A DNA stretch of 64,000 nucleotides from Pedobacter riviphilus (GCF_014692875.1 NZ_CP061171.1:4030001-4094000), one strand, 5' to 3'; shown: positions 28,233 through 37,683, numbered from the stretch's first letter. Numbers and translations are program-made. Notes: generated by a model not told the origin, from the sequence alone.

Positions 28233-30050
28233 TTATTTCTTCGATTCGTCGATGGCTTTGTTCACCACATCTTCTATCCTACCCCTAATTTTTAAGTTCG
28301 ATAGTTTATCCGTAACAGTAGGATTAACACGGTTAGACAAAAATACATACACCAAACCTCGGGATGGATCTACCCAAACACAAGTTCCGGTATACCCCGT
28401 ATGGCCATAAGTTTGTGGCGAAGCCAGTTCAGAAGGGTAATGTTTAGTCGTATCCGGATCCCAGCGATCGAAACCCAAACCCCTACGACTAACATTCGAT
28501 TGTTTTGAGGTAAACATATCTACTGTTGTATTTTTAAAATATTCTACACCACCATAAGTTCCACGGTTTAAAAGCATCTGATAAATAATAGCCAGATCGT
28601 TGGCACTGGCAAACAAACCAGCATGACCTGAAACTCCGCCTGCTAAAGCGGCACCCTGATCATGCACATAACCTACAAGCAGGGTTTTTCTAAAATATTT
28701 ATCATCTTCGGTAGGAATAATCTGCTCCGGTTTAAAACGGTTCCGCGGCAAGAAACCTGCCGTTTGCATGCCAAGTGGTTTATAAAAATTTTCGTAAGTA
28801 TATTGATTTAATGGCTCTTCGCTGATGTGCTCTACAATATCTTTCATCACATACATGCTGATATCGCTGTACACATATTTACCACGTGTTTTAATGGGCG
28901 AATTGAGCATTTTAGGCCACATAAAATCTTTAAAAAAGCCTTTTTTAATATAATAGTTATCGGCTACTTTGGTTGGATAGGCCGCAGATGAATCTCTGCT
29001 ATAATCGCCTGTTTTAATATAATCGTGAAAAGGAATATAAGGGATAAAACCTGCCTGGTGTAACATCACTTCCCGCACTTGAATATTGTTCATGGGTGTG
29101 GTACGTGCTTTCGGGATATAAGCACCAATATTGGTATCTAGTTTTAGTTTTCCTTCTTCAAATAAACGCATTACTGCAGGTGTGGTTGCCGTTACCTTGG
29201 TTACCGAGGCCAGATCAAAAATATCTGTTACCTTATCGGGCACATTGGTATCGTAGGTATGCGTACCATAAGCCTTATTAAAAATAACTTTACCATCTTT
29301 CGCTACCAAAACCACCAATCCCGGGGTTGCTCTCTGTGTTATCGCTTCGGAAGCAATGGCATCAATTTCTTTTAAATTATTGGAGTTGATTCCCGCATCT
29401 TCAGGTACTGTATATTTTAAGCGGGTAGCGGTGGTCACAAAGCCTGAACCCATCGTATAACGGGCAGAAAAGGCTGTGGTTAACTTATTCATAGCGGCAA
29501 TGCCACCAAAAATATATTGTGGAACAATCGCAGCGGCATCAGCATTGTTCTGTGCCGTCCATATAATCGGCGATTGCAACAGATCAAATGATTTTAAACC
29601 TGGCCCGTTACCAAAAAAAGAAATAATTACCTGTTTATTCTTACTGATGCTGTTGATAAAATTGATGTATTTAGCTTTGTTTACATTCTGATCATCGATA
29701 CTGATTAAAATTGTATTGAAATATTTTAGATCATCTTCTAAATCATTCAGATTCAAGCTATCTTTATAAGAATCAGCAGAAAATGAAGTAATTTTATCAT
29801 ATTTATTGGCCAGACTATCGAACACATTACTATAGGCAAAACTCAGGCTAACAGAAGCGATATTTTTCTTTTCAAGCGATTTTAGCGGGATAATAGCATC
29901 TTGGTTATTTAATAATACGGTTGTGTTTGAAATGGCATTGGCAATAGCCAGTTTTTTCTCATTTGTGGTATGCTCCTGTGCGCAGGCCATTAAGCATAAA
30001 ACATTAAAAAAACTCGCCGCAGCCAGGATATACAATCTATTTCGCTTCAT
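28233..30050 (-). CDS. Serine hydrolase (beta-lactamase family) with N-terminal GH3 C-domain-like region
   Basis: A 605-residue lipoprotein (lipobox LMAC, Cys23). The C-terminal two thirds is a class C beta-lactamase/PBP fold: SxxK at Ser282-Lys285 (DLASVTKVTAT), the YxN-equivalent YSDISMYVM, and the KTG-equivalent HTGYTG. Residues about 30-200 resemble the GH3 C-terminal alpha/beta sandwich (ISNTTVLLNNQDAIIPLKSL, VIISFFGNGPGL). In the related Bacteroidota proteins of about 1000 residues, a full GH3 N-acetylglucosaminidase precedes this; here the catalytic GH3 N-domain is absent. It is probably a peptidoglycan- or peptide-directed esterase/peptidase. Its start overlaps the amidohydrolase stop by 14 nt, indicating translational coupling. 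Confidence 0.9.
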   Translation of the reverse strand: MKRNRLYILAAASFFNVLCLMACAQEHTTNEKKLAIANAISNTTVLLNNQDAIIPLKSLEKKNIASVSLSFAYSNVFDSLANKYDKITSFSADSYKDSLNLNDLEDDLKYFNTILISIDDQNVNKAKYINFINSISKNKQVIISFFGNGPGLKSFDLLQSPIIWTAQNNADAAAIVPQYIFGGIAAMNKLTTAFSARYTMGSGFVTTATRLKYTVPEDAGINSNNLKEIDAIASEAITQRATPGLVVLVAKDGKVIFNKAYGTHTYDTNVPDKVTDIFDLASVTKVTATTPAVMRLFEEGKLKLDTNIGAYIPKARTTPMNNIQVREVMLHQAGFIPYIPFHDYIKTGDYSRDSSAAYPTKVADNYYIKKGFFKDFMWPKMLNSPIKTRGKYVYSDISMYVMKDIVEHISEEPLNQYTYENFYKPLGMQTAGFLPRNRFKPEQIIPTEDDKYFRKTLLVGYVHDQGAALAGGVSGHAGLFASANDLAIIYQMLLNRGTYGGVEYFKNTTVDMFTSKQSNVSRRGLGFDRWDPDTTKHYPSELASPQTYGHTGYTGTCVWVDPSRGLVYVFLSNRVNPTVTDKLSNLKIRGRIEDVVNKAIDESKK

Positions 30051-31671
30051 ATACTTTTTCTCCGTTCAAATAGGTTTTTAAGACTTTGGTTTTTAATATT
30101 TTTTGTGGTGTTGATTTTAAAATATCGTGATCGAGCATAACAAAATCGGCTAATTTGCCTTTCTCCAAGCTGCCCTTTTCATGTTCTTCAAAATTAGCTT
30201 TGGCGGCCCAAATGGTCATTCCGCGTAAGGTTTCTTCTGGCGTTAAAGCATTTTCCCTCTGGAAGCCCCCCTTTGGAAAACCTTTTGCATCTGCTCTCAC
30301 TGTTGCTGCATAAAACGTTAATAATGGATTAATGTTTTCTACCGGGAAATCGGTACCCAATGGAATCCAACCGTTTTGTTTTAACAATTGTTTGTAAGCA
30401 TAGGCACTTTTTAACCTTTCAGCACCCAAACGCTGTCCTGCCCAATACATATCAGAAGTAGCATGCGTAGGCTGAACGGATGGAACAATGCTGGCTTTTC
30501 CGAACAGGTCAAAATCGCTGGCATTCACCACCTGTGCATGTTCAATACGCCAGCGTTTATCGTTTTTCCCCTTTAAGATTTTATTGTAAATATTCAGGAT
30601 TACCCGATTCGCCGAATCGCCGATGGCATGAGTACACATCTGGAAATGATTGGCAGCAATTTTTGCAGCTACTTCTTCAAAATGTTGCTGATCGCTCAAT
30701 AGAAAACCAGTTTTGTGAGGCATATCGCTATAAGGATGCAACAGGCAGGCACCACGCGAACCTAAAGCACCATCGGCATAAACTTTAAATGCCCGGACAT
30801 TTAACCGATCGGTTTTAATCGGCCCGCGACTAAAAAGATATTTATAATTATCAGGCTCGTCTGAAAGCATTACATAGAGCCTCATTTTCAGTTTGTTTTC
30901 TTTTTGCAGTTTCTCGATGAATTCAACAGCCTGGTAACTTAAGCCGCAATCATCAATAGTGGTTAAACCAGCAGCGAAACAGTTTTTCTGCGCATCTATA
31001 AATATTTTTTCGGCCAGTTTAGCATCTGGTGAAGGGATTTTACGCGCTACTAAAGCTACGGCGTTATCGATTAATACACCGGTGAGCTTTCCATTTTGGG
31101 TAAGCATATCGCCGCCTACCAGTTTCTGTTCACTTTTAATGCCGGCATCATCTAACGCTTTTTGGTTAGCAATGGCCGCGTGCCCATCAATCCGGTTTAA
31201 AAATACCGGGCGATCTGGAAAAAGCGCTGTTAACTGTTCATTGGTAGGGAAAGCTTTATTGTCCCAATCGTTTTGGTCCCAGCCATTACCAATTAACCAA
31301 CCCTCAGGGTGCGTTTTAGCAAAATCGCTTAGGCGAGCAAGCACTTCATCCCACGATTTTGTTTCTCTTAAATCGGCCGTTTGCAAACTTTTGCCATAAC
31401 CATAAAAATGAGCATGCGCATCTATAAAACCTGGATAAACGGTTTTGCCTTCTGCATTGATTTCTTCTTTGCCAGTATATTTGGTTTGAATATCATCACT
31501 TTTGCCAAGGGCCAGAATTTTACCATTCCTCACAGCGAAGGCTTCAACCGTATCAAATTTACTATTAACGGTATAAACCTTTGCGTTGAAAACAATTACA
31601 TCAACTTTTTCCTTTTTGGTGCAGGAAGTGAGCAGCAGAATAAAAAAAAGGCTGTATAAAATGGATTTCAT
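30037..31671 (-). CDS. Amidohydrolase (YtcJ-like, amidohydrolase family 3), lipoprotein
   Basis: A 544-residue metal-dependent hydrolase anchored by a lipoprotein signal (MKSILYSLFFILLLTSC, lipobox LTSC). Family features in order are the small beta-sandwich with NAKVYTVNSKFDTVEAFAV, the metal site YPGFIDAHAHFYGYG, CTHAIGDSANRVI, RIEHAQVV, GTDFPVENINP and the ending GKLADFVMLDHDIL. The substrate is unknown; the family hydrolyses amides and cyclic ureides. It is the first gene of a two-gene operon with the serine hydrolase. Confidence 0.93.
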   Translation of the reverse strand: MKSILYSLFFILLLTSCTKKEKVDVIVFNAKVYTVNSKFDTVEAFAVRNGKILALGKSDDIQTKYTGKEEINAEGKTVYPGFIDAHAHFYGYGKSLQTADLRETKSWDEVLARLSDFAKTHPEGWLIGNGWDQNDWDNKAFPTNEQLTALFPDRPVFLNRIDGHAAIANQKALDDAGIKSEQKLVGGDMLTQNGKLTGVLIDNAVALVARKIPSPDAKLAEKIFIDAQKNCFAAGLTTIDDCGLSYQAVEFIEKLQKENKLKMRLYVMLSDEPDNYKYLFSRGPIKTDRLNVRAFKVYADGALGSRGACLLHPYSDMPHKTGFLLSDQQHFEEVAAKIAANHFQMCTHAIGDSANRVILNIYNKILKGKNDKRWRIEHAQVVNASDFDLFGKASIVPSVQPTHATSDMYWAGQRLGAERLKSAYAYKQLLKQNGWIPLGTDFPVENINPLLTFYAATVRADAKGFPKGGFQRENALTPEETLRGMTIWAAKANFEEHEKGSLEKGKLADFVMLDHDILKSTPQKILKTKVLKTYLNGEKVYEAK

Positions 31672-32260
31672 ATCGATAAAGATAGAAAATTGAAAGCATT
31701 TGGACTTGTAAATTCGGTTTTACAGAAAGGAATCTGTATAAAGAATTATTTTGCCAAGGGATACACGGAATTAGTCTTAATCCGTGGTCACTGTCTCACA
31801 AACTAATAGATTATCATTTTTGTATCCTGCCTATCTCAATAATATCTTTTTCTATCCGTGAGGACACAGGCCGAGGTAAGCGATGCTGAAACAAATCCGC
31901 TAGTTATCGGATCCGGAGGACGACTCTTAATAAACCAGTGAATGGATTGCTGCATTTATGACAACTGGCCTAAGTGAAATAAACCAGATGGGAGCGGCAT
32001 CTTTTTGGGCTGCCTTTCGACTCCGCTCAGGATGGCAGGCTAAAAGATACAGCGTACAGCGGGACTACCAGAACCGATTGGCACAGGAACCTGCTTTTCA
32101 AAAAAAGCGATACAGGATTAATTTATATAAACTGTTCTTTGCAATGAAGACCAACAAAGTAATTCTATTTACCAACAGTCATTTACATGTTGAGTTTTAA
32201 ACAAATCGGGTTCTTTAAGCTTATTTTGCATAATTTAGCGCATTCACTTTGCCCTAATAC
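31672..32260. other. Intergenic gap with repeat fragments
   Basis: 589 bp between the divergent amidohydrolase and mutL genes. 31851-31880 (GTGAGGACACAGGCCGAGG) resembles 21273-21295 (GTGGAGACACAGACCGAGG). 32055-32075 carries an AGCGGGACT motif like the R1 arm. An 80-codon rightward frame at 31958-32200 overlaps these repeats and is not considered a gene. The mutL promoter probably lies in the last 60 bp. Confidence 0.5.
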
Positions 32261-34096
32261 ATGACTGATATTATTCACTTATTGCCTGATGCTGTTGCCA
32301 ATCAAATTGCTGCTGGAGAAGTTGTTCAACGACCTGCTTCTGCGGTAAAAGAATTGCTCGAAAATTCGATAGATGCCGGCGCAGATAAAATACAACTGGT
32401 AGTAAAAGATGCTGGGAAAGCATTAATTCAGATTATTGATAATGGCTGTGGAATGAGTGTTACCGATGCCAGAATGTGTTTCGAACGCCATGCTACATCG
32501 AAGGTAAAAAAAGCCGAAGATTTATTTGCCATCCGTACCATGGGTTTCCGCGGCGAGGCCATGGCTTCTATTGCGGCCATTGCGCAGGTAGAAATGAAAA
32601 CCCGCAGGCATGAAGACGAAATTGGCACTTGCATTTCTATTGAAGGTGCACAGGTAACCAATCAGGAACCGGTAGCTACTTCGCCCGGAACACAGATTTC
32701 GATTAAAAACCTGTTTTTTAATACCCCCGCCAGGAGAAACTTTCTTAAAAGTAATCCGGTTGAAATGCGCCACATTCTGGATGAATTTCAACGGGTAGCA
32801 TTGGCGCATCCGGGTGTTTTTTTTAGTCTGCATCACGATGGAACCGAGATTTTTAACCTGCCAAAAGGCAATTTAAAACAGCGCATTGTCCACCTTTTTG
32901 GCAACAACTATAACGAACGTTTGGTTCCTGTTGAAGAGGAAACGACTATTATTAACCTTAAAGGATATATTGGTAAACCTGCTTTTGCAAAAAAAACCAG
33001 GGGCGAGCAATTCTTTTTTGTGAATAACCGTTTTATTAAAGATCCTTATTTAAACCATGCGGTAAGCTCTGCTTTCGAAGAGTTATTGCCCGACGACAGT
33101 TACCCGCTATATGTATTGTTTATAGAGATAGACCCGTCGAAAATCGATGTAAACGTACATCCTACTAAAACAGAGATTAAATATCTGGATGAAAAATCTA
33201 TTTATGCAATCATGAAATCGGCTGTAAAACGTTCCATTGGTCGGTATAATATTGCACCAACCTTAGATTTTGATCAGGAAACTGGTTTTAGCAATATGAT
33301 TACCCATAAAGCGGTAGAAGATATTATACCACCGAGCATTAATTTCAACCCTGATTTTAATCCTTTTGCCAGTGATAGTAGTTCTACTTCGGGATATGCG
33401 ACTTCATCAAGAAATTATGAAGCCAAACCGAGTGCTAAAAACTGGGGGTCGCTTTATGAAATAACAGAACAGCCAATTGTAGCGCAAACCTCTATTTATG
33501 CTGATGAAACTGTTTTAGAAACCAAGCAGAAGCAGTACATGCAATTGCATAACCGCTATATTGTTTCGCAGATCAAATCAGGGTTAATGGTGATCGATCA
33601 ACAAATGGCACATGAACGAATCCTTTACGAACGTTTTCTCGTACATCTGGATGACCGCAAAGGCGCATCGCAGCAGAGTTTATTTCCGCAAACCATTACA
33701 CTTAATGCCCATGATTTTGAACTGGCCAAAAGTTTACTGGACGATATAAAAAGTTTAGGCTTCGATGTACGGGAATTTGGGAAAAATACGTTGGTAGTAG
33801 AAGGTGTTCCGGTTGATCTGGGTAGCAGTAATATTAACGAAACGCAATTATTTGAACAATTGATTGAAGGCTTTAAAAACTCACAGCAGGAACTAAAATT
33901 AAGCAAACGCGATAGCCTTGCCAGAAGTTTAGCAAAAAATAGTGCCATTAAAGCCGGAACAAGCCTTGGCCAGGAAGAAATGAATACTTTGATTGATGAG
34001 CTTTTTGCCTGTAAAACACCTAACTTTAGCGTGAGCGGTAAACCGATTATCCAAACCATTACCTTGGCGGAGCTGGATAAGAAGTTTGAGAAATAG
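32261..34096 (+). CDS. mutL: DNA mismatch repair endonuclease MutL
   Basis: A 611-residue mismatch-repair protein that couples MutS recognition to strand incision. The N-terminal GHKL ATPase has IAAGEVVQRPASAVKELLEN, SIDAGA, IDNGCGM, and TMGFRGEAMASIAA. The transducer domain includes IDVNVHPTKTEIKY. The C-terminal dimerisation domain carries VIDQQMAHERILYE at about 444-457, a variant of the DQHAxxExxxxE nuclease motif in which His-Ala is replaced by Gln-Met. A late CKTP...SGKP segment corresponds to the metal-binding C-terminal motif. It heads a rightward cluster with two rhomboids and an EEP protein. A heptamer repeat array begins directly after its stop. Confidence 0.96.
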   Translation: MTDIIHLLPDAVANQIAAGEVVQRPASAVKELLENSIDAGADKIQLVVKDAGKALIQIIDNGCGMSVTDARMCFERHATSKVKKAEDLFAIRTMGFRGEAMASIAAIAQVEMKTRRHEDEIGTCISIEGAQVTNQEPVATSPGTQISIKNLFFNTPARRNFLKSNPVEMRHILDEFQRVALAHPGVFFSLHHDGTEIFNLPKGNLKQRIVHLFGNNYNERLVPVEEETTIINLKGYIGKPAFAKKTRGEQFFFVNNRFIKDPYLNHAVSSAFEELLPDDSYPLYVLFIEIDPSKIDVNVHPTKTEIKYLDEKSIYAIMKSAVKRSIGRYNIAPTLDFDQETGFSNMITHKAVEDIIPPSINFNPDFNPFASDSSSTSGYATSSRNYEAKPSAKNWGSLYEITEQPIVAQTSIYADETVLETKQKQYMQLHNRYIVSQIKSGLMVIDQQMAHERILYERFLVHLDDRKGASQQSLFPQTITLNAHDFELAKSLLDDIKSLGFDVREFGKNTLVVEGVPVDLGSSNINETQLFEQLIEGFKNSQQELKLSKRDSLARSLAKNSAIKAGTSLGQEEMNTLIDELFACKTPNFSVSGKPIIQTITLAELDKKFEK

Positions 34097-34097
34097 G

Positions 34098-34153
34098 TTT
34101 AGGGTTTAGGGTTTAGGGTTTAGGGTTTAGGGTTTAGGGTTTAGGGTTTAGGG
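34098..34153 (+). repeat. Perfect tandem array (TTTAGGG)8
   Basis: Eight exact copies of the heptamer TTTAGGG begin 1 nt after the mutL TAG stop. The unit is identical to the plant-type telomere repeat, and the G-rich strand can form a G-quadruplex. It lies 50 nt upstream of the rhomboid start, in the mutL-rhomboid spacer. Confidence 0.97.
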
Positions 34154-34203
34154 AAAACAACTGAAGATTAAACTTTGCCGTTTAAAAACAAGAAAAAAAT
34201 TAA

Positions 34204-34916
34204 ATGAATAACATATATATTCCACCGGTAGTAAAAAACCTACTGATTATTAACATCTTATTTTTTATCGGTACTTTGATATATAGCTCTAACGATGTGT
34301 ATCCATTTGTACAGTGGTTTGCTGTTTACTATTTTGATTCCCCAAGTTTTAAAATCTGGCAGCCTATAACTTATATGTTTATGCATAGCCCGGTCGATTA
34401 TTTCCATATCATATTTAATATGTTTGCACTTTACAGTTTTGGAAGCATTTTAGAACAACGGTGGGGAGCCAAAAAATTCATTATCTTTTATTTCATAACT
34501 GGTCTAGGTGCACTGGCACTACAATGGGCTGTTCAATCTTATGAAATATATCATGTAGCCGGGCACTTTATTTCTGATATTTCGGCATATGTCCCCAAAA
34601 ATCCTGCAGAAAGGGATCTTTTAGGTGATATTTACTACGGGCCTATGTTAGGTGCTTCGGGTGCAATTTTTGGCTTACTTGTAGCTTTTGGAATGCTTTA
34701 CCCCAACGCCGAATTACTAATTATGTTTATTCCAATTCCAGTAAAGGCAAAGTATATTATTCCAATTTATATTATAATTGAACTGGTTTTAGGTGTTGGG
34801 AAATTCCAAGGCGATTCGGTTGCCCATTATGCTCACCTTGGGGGGCTCTAATCGGCTTTATACTTGTTAAAATATGGAAAGACAAAAACGATACATTTTA
34901 TACACTCTATGAATAA
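34204..34916 (+). pseudogene. Rhomboid family intramembrane serine protease, single frameshift near 3' end
   Basis: As given, translation ends at 34851 (215 aa). Adding one G to the G6 run at 34840-34845 continues the frame as HLGGALIGFILVKIWKDKN to a stop at 34914-34916, giving about 237 residues, the normal length. The core is intact: YFHIIFNMFALYSFG, catalytic Ser in LGASGAIFGLL (GxSG), and catalytic His in HYAHLGG. Five to six hydrophobic segments are present. The corrected 3' end overlaps the next rhomboid start (ATGAATAA) by 8 nt, which strongly supports the correction. It cleaves substrates within the inner membrane. Confidence 0.92.
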
Positions 34917-35763
34917 TACTTTCAAAGATTTAAAATACAAGGTTTTTCAATCGGGCAATCCAATATTCTTTTACATTGGTATAAACGTACTTTTGTTTCT
35001 GGTTATCGCTGTTATTGGGCTATTTAGCAGGCTTAGTGGCCAAGGTGATATTGTTGGTCTATTTGTTAGCGATTATTTAGGTTTACCCGCCAGTATTTCA
35101 AAACTGCCCGAACGATTTTATACCCTATTTACCTACATGTTTATCCATGATGGGATTCTTCACATCTTGTTTAATATGCTCGGCTTATTTTGGTTCGGCA
35201 ACATATTCATGAATTTTTTAAAAAGCCGTCAGTTCCACTTTGTATACCTGGCGGGCGGTCTTTTTGGTGGTTTATTTGCCGTTGCTGTATTAAATATATT
35301 TCCGCTTTATGCCAACGGACTAGCAAGTGTAACTATTGTAGGAGCATCAGCCGCTGTAATGGCCATTATTGTTGCTGCAGCAACACTGGTACCCAATTAC
35401 AGCATCATGCTGCTTTTTTTTGGTGAGGTTAAAATAAAATGGATTGCCATTGTTTATTTTGTACTCGACTTTCTAGCCATCGGTTCGCTAAATGCAGGCG
35501 GAAGTTTAGCGCATATAGGGGGTGCCCTGGTTGGTTTTATTTTTATTAAACGCCTGCAAAGCGGAAGCGACTGGAGCAAACTGTTTGAGCGCAAACCAAA
35601 ACTAAAAGTGGTTCGCAACGAAAAGCCGGTTAAAAAGCCCGAGTTTAAGGGAGGCGTTTCTCAACAGGAAATAGATGCCATTTTAGACAAAATATCAACC
35701 TCAGGATACGATAAATTAACAGCAGCAGAAAAAGAGAAATTATTTAAGGCGAGTAAAGATTAA
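34909..35763 (+). CDS. Rhomboid family protein with atypical active-site motif
   Basis: A 284-residue membrane protein. The start at 34909 overlaps the corrected end of the first rhomboid and is preferred to an ATG at 34864. The rhomboid fold is shown by GILHILFNMLGLFWFG and the catalytic-type His in LAHIGGALVGF. The serine motif reads VGASAAVMAI, so the Ser is kept but the following Gly of GxSG is Ala. After the membrane core a cytoplasmic tail (about 225-284) carries VSQQEIDAILDKISTSGYDKL, a conserved tail of Bacteroidota rhomboids. Activity is plausible but not certain. Confidence 0.9.
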   Translation: MNNTFKDLKYKVFQSGNPIFFYIGINVLLFLVIAVIGLFSRLSGQGDIVGLFVSDYLGLPASISKLPERFYTLFTYMFIHDGILHILFNMLGLFWFGNIFMNFLKSRQFHFVYLAGGLFGGLFAVAVLNIFPLYANGLASVTIVGASAAVMAIIVAAATLVPNYSIMLLFFGEVKIKWIAIVYFVLDFLAIGSLNAGGSLAHIGGALVGFIFIKRLQSGSDWSKLFERKPKLKVVRNEKPVKKPEFKGGVSQQEIDAILDKISTSGYDKLTAAEKEKLFKASKD

Positions 35764-36875
35764 TGGCCACAAAAAAGAAGAAATATAATTTCATGGATAA
35801 ACTCCTCTTGCCTATTGCCGTTATGTTGGCAATAGCTTTGCTTTTGGGAGTTCTGGCCGGAAATATGGATCCAAGGAAACATGCCATTATTGCTTTTTTC
35901 GGGCTTGCCTACCCCTTTGTCCTATTCGCTAATATTATTTTCTTGGTTTGGTGGTTTTTAAGCAAAAAATGGATTTTTGCAATCGCTACCATTCTGGTTA
36001 TTGCACTCGGTGCCAAAACTTTAAAAGCAACTTTTGCCATTGGTGGCGATGAAGGTGGCGCTGAAAAGGCAGACAATAGCATCAGAATGATGACTTATAA
36101 TGTGCACAGTTTTAAACTATATGGCGAAGACAATACCGAATCGGTTAAAGAAAAAATGCTTCAGGTGGTAAAAGACCAAAATCCTGATATTATTTGTTTC
36201 CAGGAGTTTTTTACCCGCTATAAGGGTGCATTTGATACTGTTGATAGCCTGAAGGCCCTACTAAATACGAAATATTACTATTTCGTACCCACCAATAAAA
36301 ACGATTACGAAGCTACAGGCTTAGCCATATTTTCTAAATATCCGATTAAAAATTCTGGTAAAATTCCTTTTGTTGAAGGTTTCCCGGGTAATATGAGTAT
36401 TTATACTGATCTAAACATTAAAGGAAAAACGCTAAGGGTTTATAATGTACATTTTCAATCAATTTCTTTCGAAAAACAAGATTACGAATATTTAGATAAG
36501 GTTAAGGAAATGAATACAGAACTGCAGCCATCTAAACGGATTTTAAGAATGCTGAAAAGTGCCTTTTTTAAACGTAGCGGTCAGGTAGATATTATGAAAA
36601 AAGAAATGGCCACCTGTAAAACACCTTACCTTATTGCAGGCGATTTTAACGATACACCAGCATCGTACGTAGTTACCCAAATTACAGCTGGTTTAAATAA
36701 TAGTTTTATTAAAAAGGGCAATGGCCTCGGAAAAACCTATAATGGTAAATTCCCAAATTTCCAGATCGATTACATTGCTACTTCTAAGGAACTTGAGGTG
36801 TTAAATTATAAAATTACCAAGGCCAAGTTATCCGATCACTTTCCGGTACGCAGCGATTTAAGGTTTGTTCCCTAA
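35763..36875 (+). CDS. Endonuclease/exonuclease/phosphatase family protein, membrane-anchored
   Basis: A 370-residue protein whose ATG overlaps the rhomboid stop by one base (TAATG). Two to three N-terminal transmembrane segments (LLPIAVMLAIALLLGVLAG, IFAIATILVIALGA) precede an EEP domain. Its motifs are RMMTYNVHSF, PDIICFQEFF (metal-binding Glu), LIAGDFNDTP, and the C-terminal SDHFPVRSDL with the catalytic His. It probably acts on phosphodiesters or phospholipid/sugar phosphates at the membrane. The mutL-rhomboid-rhomboid-EEP order suggests an operon. Confidence 0.92.
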   Translation: MATKKKKYNFMDKLLLPIAVMLAIALLLGVLAGNMDPRKHAIIAFFGLAYPFVLFANIIFLVWWFLSKKWIFAIATILVIALGAKTLKATFAIGGDEGGAEKADNSIRMMTYNVHSFKLYGEDNTESVKEKMLQVVKDQNPDIICFQEFFTRYKGAFDTVDSLKALLNTKYYYFVPTNKNDYEATGLAIFSKYPIKNSGKIPFVEGFPGNMSIYTDLNIKGKTLRVYNVHFQSISFEKQDYEYLDKVKEMNTELQPSKRILRMLKSAFFKRSGQVDIMKKEMATCKTPYLIAGDFNDTPASYVVTQITAGLNNSFIKKGNGLGKTYNGKFPNFQIDYIATSKELEVLNYKITKAKLSDHFPVRSDLRFVP

Positions 36876-36965
36876 GGCTTAATTACGATTTTATGGTGCG
36901 TGAAAACACGAACCATGGCGATGGAAAAAATCGCGCTTTCGATTGTCGTTTAATGATTTTTTATT

Positions 36966-37430
36966 TGGAGCGCAATGCCTGTACAAAACAATAAGTTTTT
37001 TCCCGTTTTTCATTTTTGGGGTTGCAGGGTACACAAACCCTTGTTCCTAAACCCGATTGCAATGAAAAGCCCACAGCGTAGCGAGGACTTGTAATGCAAA
37101 GCGGGACTGAAGTTACCAAGAACCACAGGCTAATCATTTCCTAATTTTAAAATACTAATTTCAATTTGGAGCGCAATCCCTGTGCAAAACAATAAGTTTC
37201 TTCCCGTTTTACACTTATACGCTTCGCTTCCTCGTACCTCGTTGCTGCAGGGTATTGCTCAACCGGGGCTAGATGGCCACAGTAGCATTTCATTTGTGGG
37301 GCTGCAGGGTGCACAAACCTCTGTTTCTAAACCCAGATTGTAATGAAAAGCCCACAGCGTAGCGAGGACTTGTAATGCAAAGCGGGACTGAAGCTGCCAA
37401 GAACCACAAGCCATTCATTTTCTAATTTTA
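36966..37430. repeat. Tandem duplication of about 185 and 265 bp containing R1 copies B and C
   Basis: Unit 1 (36966-37150) and unit 2 (37166-37430) both begin GGAGCGCAATnCCTGT and share AAAACAATAAGTTT, GCAGGGTnCACAAACC, the R1 element (37045-37125 and 37325-37410) and the tail CTAATTTTAA. Unit 2 has about 80 bp extra in the middle. The whole 808-bp gap between the EEP and nitroreductase genes (36876-37683) contains no gene. Confidence 0.8.
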
Positions 37431-37683
37431 ATCAGGCTCTTTCATAATTCGTCATTCTGAATTTATTCCATTTCAGTCAATGAGACACCAACCGATAGAA
37501 TAATCCTGTTTCTTTATTTCGCATCTTATTCTGTTGACTGAAGTCAACGGTTAAGCGCCCCTCTTTACCGCTGGCTTCAGCCAAAGGAGGCCAAACAAAA
37601 ATTTTTCTTATCATACATCAACAATAGGTTTATTCCTTATCTCCATATTTGCTTCATAAAATTTAAAAAAAATCTTCAAAAAT

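Noticed and set aside
31958..32200. 80-codon rightward open frame between the amidohydrolase and mutL genes
   Set aside because: It runs through repeat-derived sequence (GGACTACCAG and AGCGGGACT segments), has odd composition and lacks recognisable domains or a clear ribosome site.
34098..34153. True telomere or linear chromosome end
   Set aside because: The array is internal, with unbroken operon-like genes on both sides; it is a simple tandem repeat.
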